Shown: positions 52,586 to 62,982, counted from the first letter of the stretch. The stretch: DNA of 64,000 nucleotides from Brachybacterium sp042666875 (GCF_042666875.1 NZ_JBHTCX010000006.1:1-64000); one strand, 5' to 3'. The notes: generated by a model from the letters alone, not told the origin. Translations and numbers: made by a program.

Positions 52586-54361
52586 ATGCAGACCCATAAC
52601 TACGACGTGGTGATCGTCGGTGCCGGCGGCGCCGGCATGCGCGCCGCCCTGGAAGCCTCCAAGAGCGCCCGCACCGCCGTCGTCACCAAGCTCTACCCCA
52701 CGCGTTCCCACACCGGCGCGGCCCAGGGCGGCATGTGCGCCGCCCTCGCCAACGTCGAGGAGGACAACTGGGAGTGGCACACCTACGACACCGTCAAGGG
52801 TGGGGACTACCTCGTCGACCAGGACGCCGCCGAGGTCATGGCCAAGGAGGCCATCGACGCGGTGCTGGACCTGGAGAAGATGGGGCTGCCGTTCAACCGC
52901 ACCCCCGAGGGGAAGATCGACCAGCGCCGCTTCGGCGGCCACACCCGCGAGCACGGCGAGGCCCCGGTGCGCCGCTCCTGCTACGCCGCGGACCGCACCG
53001 GCCACATGATCCTCCAGACCCTCTACCAGAACTGCGTGAAGCAGCAGGTGGAGTTCTTCAACGAGTACTACGTCCTGGACGTGCTGATGACGGGCGACCC
53101 CCGCACCGACGAGGGCGTGCGCGCCTCCGGCGTGGTCACCTACGAGCTGGCCACCGGCGAGGTCCACGTCTTCCGCGCCAAGTCGGTCGTGTTCGCCTCC
53201 GGCGGCTTCGGCAAGGTCTTCAAGACGACCTCGAACGCCCACACGCTCACCGGCGACGGGCCCGCGATGGCCCTGCGCCGCGGCATCCCGCTGGAGGACA
53301 TGGAGTTCTTCCAGTTCCACCCGACGGGTCTGGCGGGCCTGGGCATCCTGCTCTCCGAGGCCGCCCGCGGCGAGGGCGGCATCCTGCGCAACAGCGAGAT
53401 GGAGCGCTTCATGGAGCGCTACGCCCCGACTCTGAAGGACCTCGCCCCGCGCGACGTGGTGGCACGGGCGATGGCCAACGAGGTGCGCGAGGGCCGCGGC
53501 GCCGGTCCCAACAAGGACTACGTCTACCTCGACCTCACCCACCTCGAGCCCTCGCACATCGACGCGAAGCTCCCCGACATCACCGAGTTCGCCCGCACCT
53601 ACCTGGGTGTGGAGCCGTACACGGATCCGGTGCCGGTCTTCCCCACCGCGCACTACGGGATGGGCGGGATCCCCACGAACATCCGCGGCGAGGTGCTGCG
53701 CAACGCGACCGACGTGGTCCCCGGCCTGTACGCCGCGGGCGAGACGGCCTGCGTCTCTGTCCACGGCGGCAACCGCCTGGGCACCAACTCGCTGCTGGAC
53801 ATCATCGTCTTCGGCCGCCGTGCCGGGATCGCCGCCGCGGAGCACGCCGGCACGGTGGATCTCCCGGAGCTGGCCCCGGACGCCGAGGAGCCCACCCTCG
53901 AGCTGATCCAGCGCCTGCGCGACCGGCCGGCCACGGAGGACCGCGTCGCCGACATCCGCCGGGAGCTGCAGGAGACCATGGACGCCAATGTCCAGGTCTT
54001 CCGCACCGACGAGACCTGCCGGAAGGCGCTCGCGGACATCGCCGCCCTGAAGAAGCGCTACGAGACCGTGGCCATCCAGGACAAGGGCAAGCGCTACAAC
54101 CTGGACCTCATGGAAGCCGTCGAGCTGGGGTACCTGCTGGATCTCGCGGAGGTCGTGGCCCTGGGCGCCCTGCACCGCAAGGAGTCCCGCGGGGGCCACT
54201 TCCGCGAGGACCACGACACCCGCGACGACGTCAACTTCCTCGAGCACACGATGGCCTACCGCACCCTGCCGGGTGAGGAGGGGTCCGAGGGCAGCACGGT
54301 GCGCCTGGGCACCAAACCCGTCGTGATCACCCGTTACGAGCCGAAGGAGCGCACGTTCTGA
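52586..54361 (+). CDS. sdhA: Succinate dehydrogenase flavoprotein subunit SdhA
   Basis: 591 residues. FAD-binding VVIVGAGGAGMRAALEASKS, His42 in TRSHTGAAQGGM that covalently holds FAD, HPTGLAGLGILLSEAARGEG (active-site His and Arg), ALPTAHYGMGGIPTN-like FPTAHYGMGGIPTN, and HGGNRLGTNSLLDIIVFG. Oxidises succinate to fumarate in the TCA cycle, passing electrons to SdhB. The stop shares a base with the sdhB ATG. Confidence 0.97.
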   Translation: MQTHNYDVVIVGAGGAGMRAALEASKSARTAVVTKLYPTRSHTGAAQGGMCAALANVEEDNWEWHTYDTVKGGDYLVDQDAAEVMAKEAIDAVLDLEKMGLPFNRTPEGKIDQRRFGGHTREHGEAPVRRSCYAADRTGHMILQTLYQNCVKQQVEFFNEYYVLDVLMTGDPRTDEGVRASGVVTYELATGEVHVFRAKSVVFASGGFGKVFKTTSNAHTLTGDGPAMALRRGIPLEDMEFFQFHPTGLAGLGILLSEAARGEGGILRNSEMERFMERYAPTLKDLAPRDVVARAMANEVREGRGAGPNKDYVYLDLTHLEPSHIDAKLPDITEFARTYLGVEPYTDPVPVFPTAHYGMGGIPTNIRGEVLRNATDVVPGLYAAGETACVSVHGGNRLGTNSLLDIIVFGRRAGIAAAEHAGTVDLPELAPDAEEPTLELIQRLRDRPATEDRVADIRRELQETMDANVQVFRTDETCRKALADIAALKKRYETVAIQDKGKRYNLDLMEAVELGYLLDLAEVVALGALHRKESRGGHFREDHDTRDDVNFLEHTMAYRTLPGEEGSEGSTVRLGTKPVVITRYEPKERTF

Positions 54362-55110
54362 TGACTGCTGTCGCCGAGAAGCCTCAGGCCGAGGAGATCC
54401 CGACGTTCGAGGTGACCCTGCGCATCGCGCGCTACACCCCGGAGGACGACAAGGGCGAGCACTGGGAGAACTTCACCGTCACCATGCAGGGCACGGACCG
54501 CGTCCTGGACGCCCTGCACGAGATCAAGTGGCATGTGGACGGCTCCCTGAGCTTCCGCCGTTCCTGCGCGCATGGTGTGTGCGGGTCCGACGCGATGCGG
54601 ATCAACGGCCGCAACCGCCTGGCGTGCAAGACGCTGCTGAAGGACCTCGATCTGAACAAGCCCGTCACCGTCGAGCCCATCAAGGGGCTGCCGGTGGAGA
54701 AGGACCTCATCGTGGACATGGAGCCGTTCTTCGACTCCTACAAGGAGGTCATGCCGTTCCTGGTCGCCGGTGGCCAGGAGCCCAGCCGCGAGCGGCTGCA
54801 GTCCGCCGAGCAGCGGGAGCGCTTCGACGACACCACCAAGTGCATCCTGTGCGCGGCGTGCACGTCCTCGTGCCCGGTGTTCTGGACGGACGGGCAGTAC
54901 TTCGGCCCGGCCGCGATCGTCAACGCCCACCGGTTCATCTTCGACTCCCGCGACGACGCCGGCGAGCAGCGCCTGGAGATCCTCAACTCCAAGGAGGGCG
55001 TGTGGCGCTGCCGCACCACCTTCAACTGCTCGGAGGCGTGCCCGCGCGGCATCCAGGTGACCAAGGCGATCGCCGAGGTGAAGCAGGCCGTGATCCGCGG
55101 CCGCGTCTGA
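54361..55110 (+). CDS. sdhB: Succinate dehydrogenase iron-sulfur subunit SdhB
   Basis: 249 residues. 2Fe-2S ligands C69, C74, D77 and C89 (an Asp as third ligand, as in E. coli). 4Fe-4S ligands C161, C164, C167 and C227; 3Fe-4S ligands C171, C217 and C223 (CILCAACTSSCP, CRTTFNCSEACPRG). It carries electrons from SdhA to the quinone site. Last gene of the operon, 50 bases before a strong terminator. Confidence 0.97.
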   Translation: MTAVAEKPQAEEIPTFEVTLRIARYTPEDDKGEHWENFTVTMQGTDRVLDALHEIKWHVDGSLSFRRSCAHGVCGSDAMRINGRNRLACKTLLKDLDLNKPVTVEPIKGLPVEKDLIVDMEPFFDSYKEVMPFLVAGGQEPSRERLQSAEQRERFDDTTKCILCAACTSSCPVFWTDGQYFGPAAIVNAHRFIFDSRDDAGEQRLEILNSKEGVWRCRTTFNCSEACPRGIQVTKAIAEVKQAVIRGRV

Positions 55111-55160
55111 GCCGTCGGCTCCCGGTCGCCTCCGCGGCGACCTCGCCGCGCCACGCCGAA

Positions 55161-55199
55161 GCGCCCCACCCGGGGGAGATCTCCCGGTGGGGCGCTTTT
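55161..55199 (+). terminator. Intrinsic terminator after sdhB
   Basis: GCGCCCCACC (55161-55170) pairs with GGTGGGGCGC (55186-55195), 15-base loop that is itself partly self-complementary, followed by TTTT. It ends the sdhCDAB transcript and faces the convergent xth gene. Confidence 0.8.
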
Positions 55200-55217
55200 C
55201 GGCCGTCAGGGGCGGAC

Positions 55218-56039
55218 TCAGGAGTAGGAGATCACCAAGGGCGCGTGGTCGCTCCAGCGGGTGTCGTAGCTCGGAGCGCGGTCGACCTGCGCGGAGGTGG
55301 CGCGCGCGGCGAGGTCGGGCGTGGCCAGCTGGTAGTCGATCCTCCAGCCGGCGTCGTTGTCGAACGCCTTCCCGCGCTGCGACCACCAGGTGTACGGCCC
55401 CGGGCCATCGCCGTGGACCCGGCGGTGCACATCGACCCAGTCCAGCTCCGTGGTGAGCCGGTCGAGGTAGGCGCGCTCCTCGGGCAGGAACCCGGCGGAC
55501 TTGAGATTGCCCTTCCAGTTCTTGATGTCCCACTCGGTGTGGGCGATGTTGATGTCCCCGGTGAGCACGACGTGGCGGCCGTCGGCCCGCAGCGCGGCCA
55601 GGCGCTCCATCATCACGTCGAGGAAGGCGTACTTGTCGGCCATCGTCTGCGGCTTCTCGACGTTGCCCGAGTGCATGTAGCAGGAGATGACCGTGAGGTC
55701 CTTGCCGTCGCCCAGGGGGTCCTCGAGGTCGGCCTCGAGCCAGCGCCCCGTGTGCGTCGGCTCGGTGAGCCCGGGCAGGCCCGGACGGACGGCCTCGAGA
55801 TCGATCGTCGACAACGAGGTGCGAGCTGCGATGGCGACGCCGGCGCGGCCCTTGAGCTCCGAGGCCTCCCCGATCACGCTCCAGTCCTCCCCCACCAGGC
55901 CTGCCAGCAGCTCGCCGGGAGCGCGCACCTCCTGCAGGGTGATGACGTCGGCCGTGGTGGCGGCCAGCCAGTCCGTCATGCCCTTGCGCGCCGCGGCGCG
56001 CAGACCGTTGACGTTGACGGTGGCGATGGTCAGGCTCAT
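55218..56039 (-). CDS. xth: Exodeoxyribonuclease III
   Basis: 273 residues. Endonuclease/exonuclease/phosphatase fold: IATVNVNGLRAAARKGMTDW, ADVITLQEVRAPGE with metal Glu, VVLTGDINIAHTEWDIKNW, AGWRIDYQLATPDLA and TRWSDHAPLVISYS with catalytic His. It nicks at abasic sites and removes 3' blocks in DNA repair. Overlaps the folD stop by 4 bases. Confidence 0.94.
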   Translation of the reverse strand: MSLTIATVNVNGLRAAARKGMTDWLAATTADVITLQEVRAPGELLAGLVGEDWSVIGEASELKGRAGVAIAARTSLSTIDLEAVRPGLPGLTEPTHTGRWLEADLEDPLGDGKDLTVISCYMHSGNVEKPQTMADKYAFLDVMMERLAALRADGRHVVLTGDINIAHTEWDIKNWKGNLKSAGFLPEERAYLDRLTTELDWVDVHRRVHGDGPGPYTWWSQRGKAFDNDAGWRIDYQLATPDLAARATSAQVDRAPSYDTRWSDHAPLVISYS

Positions 56040-56935
56040 GCGGTCTCCTCGATCCCGGCGGCTCGCTCAGCCGCCTCGACGACGTTCTTCAGCAGCAGCG
56101 CACGGGTCATGGGGCCGACGCCGCCGGGATTGGGGCTGAGCCAGCCGGCGACCTCGGCCGCGGCCGGGTCGACGTCGCCGACCAGCTTCGCCTTCCCACC
56201 TGCCGGGTCCTCGCGCCTCGAGACGCCGACGTCGAGCACCACGGCATCGTGCTTGATGTCCTCGGGGCCGACGAGATGGGCGGAACCGGCGGCGGCGACG
56301 ATCACGTCGGCCCGCCGCAGGTGAGCGGAGAGATCCTGGGTGCCGGTGTGGCACAGGGTCACGGTCGCGTTGTACTGGCGGCGGGTCAGCAGCGCGCCGA
56401 TCGAGCGGCCGACGGTGACGCCGCGGCCGACGACGACCACGTCCTTGCCGCGCAGATCGATGCCGTAGTGCTCGACGAGCTCGATGACGGCCCGCGGGGT
56501 GCAGGGCAGCGGGGTGTGGATCGGGGTGTAGGCGTTCAGCACCAGGCGGCCGAGGTTCATGGGATGCAGACCGTCGGCGTCCTTGGCAGGATCGATCCGC
56601 TCGAGGATCGCGTCGGTGTCGATCTGCTCCGGCAGGGGGAGCTGGACGATGTACCCCGTGCAGGCCGGGTCCTCGTTGAGCTCGTCGACGATCGCCTCCA
56701 CCTCGGCCTGGGTGGCGTCGGCGGGCAGCTGCTTCTGGATCGAGTGCAGGCCGATCTGCTCGCTGTCGCGGTGCTTGCCGCGCACGTAAGCGGCGCTGCC
56801 CGGGTCATCGCCCACCAGGACCGTGGCCAGGCCGGGTCGCTGATGCCCGGCCTCGACGAGCCGCGCCACGCGGCCTGTGAGCTCCTCCTTGATCGCCGTC
56901 GCTGTGGCTTTGCCGTCGAGGGTCTGCGCCGTCAT
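56036..56935 (-). CDS. folD: Methylenetetrahydrofolate dehydrogenase/cyclohydrolase FolD
   Basis: 299 residues, start ATG 56935 with AAGGAG upstream. SAAYVRGKHRDSEQIG with the catalytic K54, IVQLPLPEQIDTDAILERID, KDADGLHPMNLGRL, TPLPCTPRAVIELVEHYGID, and VVVVGRGVTVGRSIGALLTR (the usual VGRSxxVGxP is changed). Interconverts methylene-, methenyl- and formyl-THF; it is next to glyA, which supplies methylene-THF. Confidence 0.95.
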   Translation of the reverse strand: MTAQTLDGKATATAIKEELTGRVARLVEAGHQRPGLATVLVGDDPGSAAYVRGKHRDSEQIGLHSIQKQLPADATQAEVEAIVDELNEDPACTGYIVQLPLPEQIDTDAILERIDPAKDADGLHPMNLGRLVLNAYTPIHTPLPCTPRAVIELVEHYGIDLRGKDVVVVGRGVTVGRSIGALLTRRQYNATVTLCHTGTQDLSAHLRRADVIVAAAGSAHLVGPEDIKHDAVVLDVGVSRREDPAGGKAKLVGDVDPAAAEVAGWLSPNPGGVGPMTRALLLKNVVEAAERAAGIEETA

Positions 56936-56972
56936 GGGGAGCTCCTTGGTCGGTTCTCTCGCGGGATGATGA

Positions 56973-58241
56973 TCAGTACTGCTGGAGATCGGCGTACAGC
57001 GGCTTCGCATCGGCCAGGGCGCCGGTGCGCCGGCGCAGGGAGTCGATGTCCGCGCCGCCGGTCAGCGCCAGGGCGATGACGTCGGCGACCTCCGAGAACT
57101 CCTCGGCGCCGAACCCTCGGGTGGCCAGGGCCGGGGTGCCGATGCGCAGGCCGGAGGTCACCCGCGGCGGACGCGGGTCGTTGGGCACGGCGTTGCGGTT
57201 GACGGTGATCCCGACTTCGTGGAGGCGGTCCTCCGCCTGCTGACCGTCGAGCTCGCTCTGGGTCAGGTCGACGAGCACGAGATGCACGTCGGTGCCGCCG
57301 GAGAGCACGTTGACGCCGGATTCGCGGGTATCGGCGGCCTGGAGGCGGTCGGCGATCAGCCGTGCCCCCTCCAGGGTGCGGCGCTGGCGATCGACGAACT
57401 CGTCGGAGGCGGCGACCTTCAGCGCGACCGCCTTCGCGGCGATGACGTGCATGAGCGGCCCGCCCTGCTGGCCGGGGAACACGGCGGAGTCGATCTTCTT
57501 GGCCCACTGCTCGGTGGACAGGATCATGCCGGAGCGGGGCCCGCCGATGGTCTTGTGGATCGTGGTCGAGACGACGTCGGCGTAGGGCACGGGGCTGGGA
57601 TGCAGCCCCGCGGCGACCAGTCCGGCGAAGTGGGCCATGTCGACCCAGAGGGCGGCACCGACCTCGTCCGCGATCGAGCGGAAGGCGGCGAAGTCCAGCT
57701 GGCGCGGGTAGGCGGACCAGCCGGCGACGATCACCTTGGGCTGCTCGGCGAGGGCGAGCTCACGGACCCGGTCCATGTCGATGCGCCCGGTAGCCGGATC
57801 CACCTCGTAGGCGACGATGTCGTAGAGGCGGCCGGAGAAGTTGATCTTCATCCCGTGGGTGAGGTGACCGCCGTGGGCGAGGGAGAGCCCCATCAGCTTG
57901 TCGCCCGGCCGGGCGAGAGCATGCATGACCGCCGCGTTCGCGGTGGCACCCGAGTGGGGCTGGACGTTGGCGTGCTCGGCGCCGAAGAGCGCCTTCGCCC
58001 TCTCGATCGCGATCTGCTCGGCGACGTCGACCTCTTCGCAGCCGCCGTAGTAGCGCCGGCCCGGGTACCCCTCGGCGTACTTGTTGGTCAGCACCGAACC
58101 CTGGGCCTGCAGCACCGCCCGCGGCACGAAGTTCTCGCTGGCGATCATCTCGAGCGTGCGCTGCTGACGGCCGAGCTCGCGATCGAGGACCTGGGCGATG
58201 TCCGGGTCGAGCTCGGCGAGGGACTGGTCGAGGGCGTTCAC
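56973..58241 (-). CDS. glyA: Serine hydroxymethyltransferase
   Basis: 422 residues from GTG 58241, with AGGAGG 4 bases upstream; the longer frame to 58274 lacks such a site. TLEMIASENFVPRAVLQAQG, NKYAEGYPGRRYYGGCEEVD, NVQPHSGATANAAVMHALA, DMAHFAGLVAAGLHP, and VVSTTIHKTIGGPRSGMILS with PLP Lys230. It converts serine plus THF to glycine plus methylene-THF. First gene of the glyA-folD-xth unit. Confidence 0.97.
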   Translation of the reverse strand: MNALDQSLAELDPDIAQVLDRELGRQQRTLEMIASENFVPRAVLQAQGSVLTNKYAEGYPGRRYYGGCEEVDVAEQIAIERAKALFGAEHANVQPHSGATANAAVMHALARPGDKLMGLSLAHGGHLTHGMKINFSGRLYDIVAYEVDPATGRIDMDRVRELALAEQPKVIVAGWSAYPRQLDFAAFRSIADEVGAALWVDMAHFAGLVAAGLHPSPVPYADVVSTTIHKTIGGPRSGMILSTEQWAKKIDSAVFPGQQGGPLMHVIAAKAVALKVAASDEFVDRQRRTLEGARLIADRLQAADTRESGVNVLSGGTDVHLVLVDLTQSELDGQQAEDRLHEVGITVNRNAVPNDPRPPRVTSGLRIGTPALATRGFGAEEFSEVADVIALALTGGADIDSLRRRTGALADAKPLYADLQQY

Positions 58242-58289
58242 AGGGCCTCCTGCAAGGTCGGGGTCGGGCGGCACGGCGACCGCGCCCCC

Positions 58290-58295
58290 ATCCTA
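58290..58295 (-). promoter_or_regulatory. Possible -10 box of glyA
   Basis: TAGGAT on the minus strand about 48 bases before the glyA GTG, in the 194-base divergent gap. The -35 region is not clear. The same gap holds the start of the aldo/keto reductase gene. Confidence 0.3.
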
Positions 58296-58435
58296 AGAGC
58301 TGGGGCCGATACCCGACGCCACGCCCGGGGAGCGGGCGCCCGCCGCGGGCGAGCATGGGCGACCGGGTGGCCCTGCTGGTCCCCCGGAACAGCAGGGCCT
58401 GGTCCGCGCTCCGCCCCTGGCGAAGGATCGTGGTC

Positions 58436-59338
58436 ATGACAACACCGCACCTGACCACCACAGGCCACCTCGGCACCCTCCCCGTCTCCCGCATCGGCTT
58501 CGGCGCCATGCAGCTCGCCGGCCCCGGCGTGTTCGGACCGCCCGCGGACCCGGAACGCTCGCGCGCCGTGCTGCGGCGAGCCGTCGAGCTCGGCGTGGAC
58601 CATCTCGACACCGCCCAGTTCTACGGGCCCGACGTCGTCAACGACCTGATCCGCGAGGCGCTGCACCCCTACCCCGACCACCTGCGCCTTGTCACCAAGA
58701 TCGGTGCCGAGCGGGACGAGCAGGGCGCCTGGCTGCCCGCCGGCCGGCCGGAGCAGCTCGTCGAGCAGGTCGAGCAGAACCTGCGCAGCCTGCGGGTCGA
58801 CCGGATGGACATGGTCAACCTCCGACGGTTCGACCTCGACGCCCCGGAGCTCGACCAGCCCGCTCTCGAGGACCAGCTGGAGGTTCTGGTGCGCCTGCGG
58901 GACCAGGGCACGATCGCGCAGATCGGGATCTCCAGCGTCGGCGCCGAGGTCGTGCAGCGCGCGGTGGAGACCGCCGGGGTCGTCTCGGTGCAGAACCCGT
59001 ACTCGATCCTGGACCGTTCCGGCCAGGACAGCCTCGAGGCCGCCCGGGAGCTGGATCTCGCCTTCGTGCCGTACTTCCCGCTGGGCTCGGCATTCACGGG
59101 CGGGCCGGCGAAGATCGCCGCGGAACCGCGTCTCGCCGCCGTCGCCGCCAAGCACGGGGCGAGGCCGGCGCAGGTGGCGCTCGCGTGGCTGCTGGCCTCG
59201 TACGAGAACATGCTCCTGATCCCCGGCACCAGCTCCGTCACTCACCTGGAGGAGAACCTCGCCGTGGGGAGCATCGCCCTCGACGCCGAGGACATGGCCA
59301 CCCTGGAGGAGGTGGAGCAGGCACCGGCGGGGCACTGA
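58436..59338 (+). CDS. Aldo/keto reductase
   Basis: 300 residues from ATG 58436 with GAAGGA about 9 bases upstream. ISRIGFGAMQL-like VSRIGFGAMQLAGPGVFG, LDTAQFYGPDVVNDLIREAL with catalytic Asp and Tyr, LVTKIGAERDEQG with catalytic Lys, and the C-terminal LLIPGTSSVTHLEENL. Where typical AKRs have a catalytic His in the next strand, this protein reads DMVNLRRFDLD, so that His appears to be replaced. Substrate unknown. Convergent with the regulator gene, 26 bases apart. Confidence 0.88.
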   Translation: MTTPHLTTTGHLGTLPVSRIGFGAMQLAGPGVFGPPADPERSRAVLRRAVELGVDHLDTAQFYGPDVVNDLIREALHPYPDHLRLVTKIGAERDEQGAWLPAGRPEQLVEQVEQNLRSLRVDRMDMVNLRRFDLDAPELDQPALEDQLEVLVRLRDQGTIAQIGISSVGAEVVQRAVETAGVVSVQNPYSILDRSGQDSLEAARELDLAFVPYFPLGSAFTGGPAKIAAEPRLAAVAAKHGARPAQVALAWLLASYENMLLIPGTSSVTHLEENLAVGSIALDAEDMATLEEVEQAPAGH

Positions 59339-59364
59339 GGACCTGGGCCTCCGAGCACGAGAGG

Positions 59365-60243
59365 TCAGTGGGCGGCGACCAGGGGCGTGATGGCTCCGGC
59401 GCCGCCCGCCGTCGTCCCGAGCCGGGCCAGTGCCTCGGCGTCCTCGCTGCCCGGGGCGGCCGAGTAGACGATCAGCTTCACGTCCGAGCCCGGGACGCTC
59501 AGGACGTCACAGTCCAGATCGACCTGACCGATCACGTCGTGGACCAGTCGTTTGCGCATGCTGCGGTGCGCGGTGGCCCGGCCGTCGTCCCACAGCCGCC
59601 GGAAACGCTCGCTGCCGTCCCGCAGGCGCTTCACGACAGTGGTGAAGCGCGGATCCTCCCCGTACTCGGCGGCGGAGCGGCGCAGGTCCGCCACCAGAGC
59701 CTCCTCCAGCGCCTCGTGGTCCTCGTGCCGGGCCGGGGTCGGGCCGCCTCCGCGCCCGAGGAAGGTGGCCACAGCGAGGTTCAGAGGCTCTGCGTCGGCC
59801 TCCATCACACCGGCGAACAGTGCTGTCCACGCGGGGGTCGAGCGCAGCATGGTCCAGTCGGCCGCGAAGGCGGCCAGGGGAAGATCCGCCATCCGTTCGA
59901 TCATCCGCTCGATGCCCGGGGGAACGCGCTCGTCCATCCGGCCCCCGCCCGGCGGCAGCAGGTTCGCACTGCGGAACAGCACCGCGGTCTCGTCCTCGTC
60001 CAGCTGCAGGGCCCGCGCGAGGGAGTCGACGACCTGCCCCGAGGGCGCCGAGGCGCGTCCCTGTTCGAGGCGGGTGAGGTAGTCGACGCTCACCCCGGCC
60101 AGCAGTGCGAGCTCCTCGCGGCGCAGCCCCGCCGTGCGTCGCGCCCCGCTCGAGGCGATCCCGGCGGCCGCAGGAGACAGGCGCTCGCGCCAGGTGCGGA
60201 TCAGGGCGCCGAGGGAATGGATCGCAGCAGTCATGCTCTCCAT
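59365..60243 (-). CDS. XRE-family regulator with MmyB-like ligand-binding domain
   Basis: 292 residues. HTH residues 8-80: GLRREELALLAGVSVDYLTR with the recognition helix, LEQGRASAPSGQVVDSLARA. C-terminal MmyB-like domain from about 105 (ADWTMLRSTPAWTALFAGVM; DGRATAHRSMRKRLVHDVIG; LVVYSA-type IVYSAAPGSEDAEAL). The family often controls a neighbouring oxidoreductase; the aldo/keto reductase lies convergent, 26 bases away, so it is a candidate target. MTAAI at 60234 is an alternative start. Confidence 0.88.
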   Translation of the reverse strand: MESMTAAIHSLGALIRTWRERLSPAAAGIASSGARRTAGLRREELALLAGVSVDYLTRLEQGRASAPSGQVVDSLARALQLDEDETAVLFRSANLLPPGGGRMDERVPPGIERMIERMADLPLAAFAADWTMLRSTPAWTALFAGVMEADAEPLNLAVATFLGRGGGPTPARHEDHEALEEALVADLRRSAAEYGEDPRFTTVVKRLRDGSERFRRLWDDGRATAHRSMRKRLVHDVIGQVDLDCDVLSVPGSDVKLIVYSAAPGSEDAEALARLGTTAGGAGAITPLVAAH

Positions 60244-60274
60244 TGTGCGCCGGTACCGGGCAGCCGGGAACGGG

Positions 60275-61398
<1,124 letters not shown>

Positions 61399-61402
<4 letters not shown>

Positions 61403-61866
61403 GCGGAGGCCGGTTCCGTGACGGCGGGCGCGAGAACGACGGTGGCGCGGGCCCGGCCGAGCACCTTGGTGCCCTCGACCTGGGCGGTCAGGTCCACCCG
61501 CGCGGTGCCGGCGCTCTCGTCGACCGCGCCGACGACGGCGAGGACCTCGAGCGTCACGGATCCGGTGGCGGGCACCGGGATGGGGTTGGTGAAGCGCACC
61601 GAGTACTCACGCACGGCCGTGGGATCGCCGAGGGCGTCGACCAGCCCGGTGATGGCGGTGCCCATGGTGAGCATGCCGTGGGCGATGACATCTGGCAGGC
61701 CGGCGGCGGCGGCCACCGCGTCGTTGTAGTGGATGGGGTTGAAGTCGCCGGAGGCCCCGGCGTAGCGCACGAGGGTGTCGCGGGTGATCTCGTGCTGCGT
61801 GCGCGCGAGCTCCTGCCCGACGGCGAGGTCGGCGGGGGTGAGCGGGGAGGCGGGGGTTGCAGTCAT
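61399..61866 (-). CDS. MaoC-like hydratase (HadB-like)
   Basis: 155 residues, single hot-dog fold. Hydratase 2 motif SGDFNPIHYNDAVAAAAGLP with catalytic Asp and His, followed by VIAHGMLTMG. It would hydrate/dehydrate a fatty acyl thioester. Next to a second MaoC N-terminal-type protein; in mycobacteria HadA-HadB pairs act as one heterodimer. Overlaps the murB start by 4 bases. Confidence 0.88.
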
Positions 61867-61969
61867 GTCTGCTCCTGGGATCCGGGGCCGGTGCGCCGGC
61901 GCGCGGGGTGCGCCGGGACGGCCGGGTGGGACGGGCGTCGGGTCGGGGTGCCGGGGCGTCGCGCCGCGG

Positions 61970-62419
61970 TCAGTCCCCGCGGACCACGATCATGCTGCGC
62001 ACGGCGGCTACGTCGGCTCCGTCCTCATCGGCCATGTCCACGCGCGTCGTGACCATGGCATGCCCGCCGGCGGCGCGCACCGACTCCACGGTCAGAGTGG
62101 GCACCAGACGGTCGCCGGCGACGACGGGACGGTGCAGCGTGAAGGACTCCTCGCCGTGGACCACTCGGGAGAAGTCGATGCCGGCGGCCGGGTCCTGGAT
62201 GTACTGCGCCTCGGTGGCCTGGGCGAGGGAGACCAGGAATGTGGGCGGGGCGATCACGTCGGCGTGACCGGCCGCGCGGGCCGCCTCGGCGTCGGTGTGC
62301 AGGGCAGAGGTCGCGCCGGTGGCACGAGCGAACTCGGCGATCTTCGCGGCCGAGACGGTGTGCACCGGCCCCGGCGGGTAGCTGCGGCCCGCGAAGGCGG
62401 GATCGGGGGTCGTCGTCAT
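61970..62419 (-). CDS. MaoC N-terminal-type dehydratase (HadA/HadC-like)
   Basis: 149 residues. FAS1-like dehydratase N-terminal fold: PPGPVHTVSAAKIAEFARAT, VIAPPTFLVSLAQATEAQYI and RVVHGEESFTLHRPVVAGDR. It lacks the catalytic D...H motif of the MaoC protein, as in HadA/HadC structural partners, so it probably pairs with the protein at 61399-61866. GGGAG lies 6 bases before the ATG. The 103-base gap to the second gene holds nothing recognised. Confidence 0.85.
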   Translation of the reverse strand: MTTTPDPAFAGRSYPPGPVHTVSAAKIAEFARATGATSALHTDAEAARAAGHADVIAPPTFLVSLAQATEAQYIQDPAAGIDFSRVVHGEESFTLHRPVVAGDRLVPTLTVESVRAAGGHAMVTTRVDMADEDGADVAAVRSMIVVRGD

Positions 62420-62530
62420 GTCATCTCCCGAGGAGGGCTCGGCCTGGGCGGCCGACGGATGCTGTCGGATCCGATGATCTCATCGTCGCCGGCCCGGAGC
62501 AGACTCACCGCAGACTGACTCAGACGCACG

Positions 62531-62564
62531 AAAGGCCACCCGGGACAATGCCCGTGTGGCCTTT
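62531..62564 (-). terminator. Stem-loop terminator after rpmG
   Basis: AAAGGCCAC (62531-62539) pairs with GTGGCCTTT (62556-62564); an inner CGGG/CCCG adds 4 pairs around ACAATG. Minus strand ends in TTT. It lies 20 bases beyond the rpmG stop and can stop the tRNA-rpmG transcript before the dehydratase genes. Confidence 0.7.
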
Positions 62565-62583
62565 GGTGATGTGCTCGTCCCGC

Positions 62584-62754
62584 TCAGCGGGTCTCGCGGT
62601 GAGCCGTCTGCTTGCCGCAGGTCGGGCAGAACTTCGAGAGCTCCAGCCGATCCGGCGTGTTGCGACGGTTCTTCTTGGTGATGTAGTTGCGCGCCTTGCA
62701 ATCAACACATGCCATGGTGATCTTGGGACGCACGTCAGAGGTCTTGCTCGCCAC
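62584..62754 (-). CDS. rpmG: 50S ribosomal protein L33
   Basis: 56 residues from GTG 62754, with AAAGAGG 7 bases upstream. Sequence begins ASKTSDVRPKITMACVDC and has the two zinc CxxC knuckles (CVDC and CPTC), then ends GKQTAHRETR. The zinc-binding (C+) form of L33. The order tRNA-Met, rpmG, MaoC genes is typical of actinobacteria. Confidence 0.96.
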   Translation of the reverse strand: MASKTSDVRPKITMACVDCKARNYITKKNRRNTPDRLELSKFCPTCGKQTAHRETR

Positions 62755-62851
62755 GGTTCGCCTCTTTCCGTCCGGGTGACGCGCCCCGCGGCGCGCCTCG
62801 TGGGTCCCCGTACTGGGGGATGTGGATCATGCACTCCGGTATGGACCGGCG

Positions 62852-62928
62852 TGGTACCGAGGGCGGGGATCGAACCCGCGACCTCACGATTATGAGTCGT
62901 GCGCTCTGACCGTCTGAGCTACCCCGGC
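62852..62928 (-). tRNA. tRNA-Met (CAT)
   Basis: Acceptor GCCGGGG (5' end at 62928), anticodon stem CACGA/TCGTG with loop CTCATAA, T arm GCGGG-TTCGATC-CCCGC, discriminator A and encoded CCA at the 3' end (62854-62852). Loop and stem fit elongator tRNA-Met; tRNA-Ile2 with lysidine is the usual alternative. Confidence 0.9.
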
Positions 62929-62982
62929 CTGACCGATGAAACGGCCCGATCTCGAACGAGAACGGGCCGCCGCATCCATCAG

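Noticed and set aside
58242..58435. Riboswitch before glyA
   Set aside because: Only about 40 bases of likely leader and no glycine- or THF-aptamer core was recognised.
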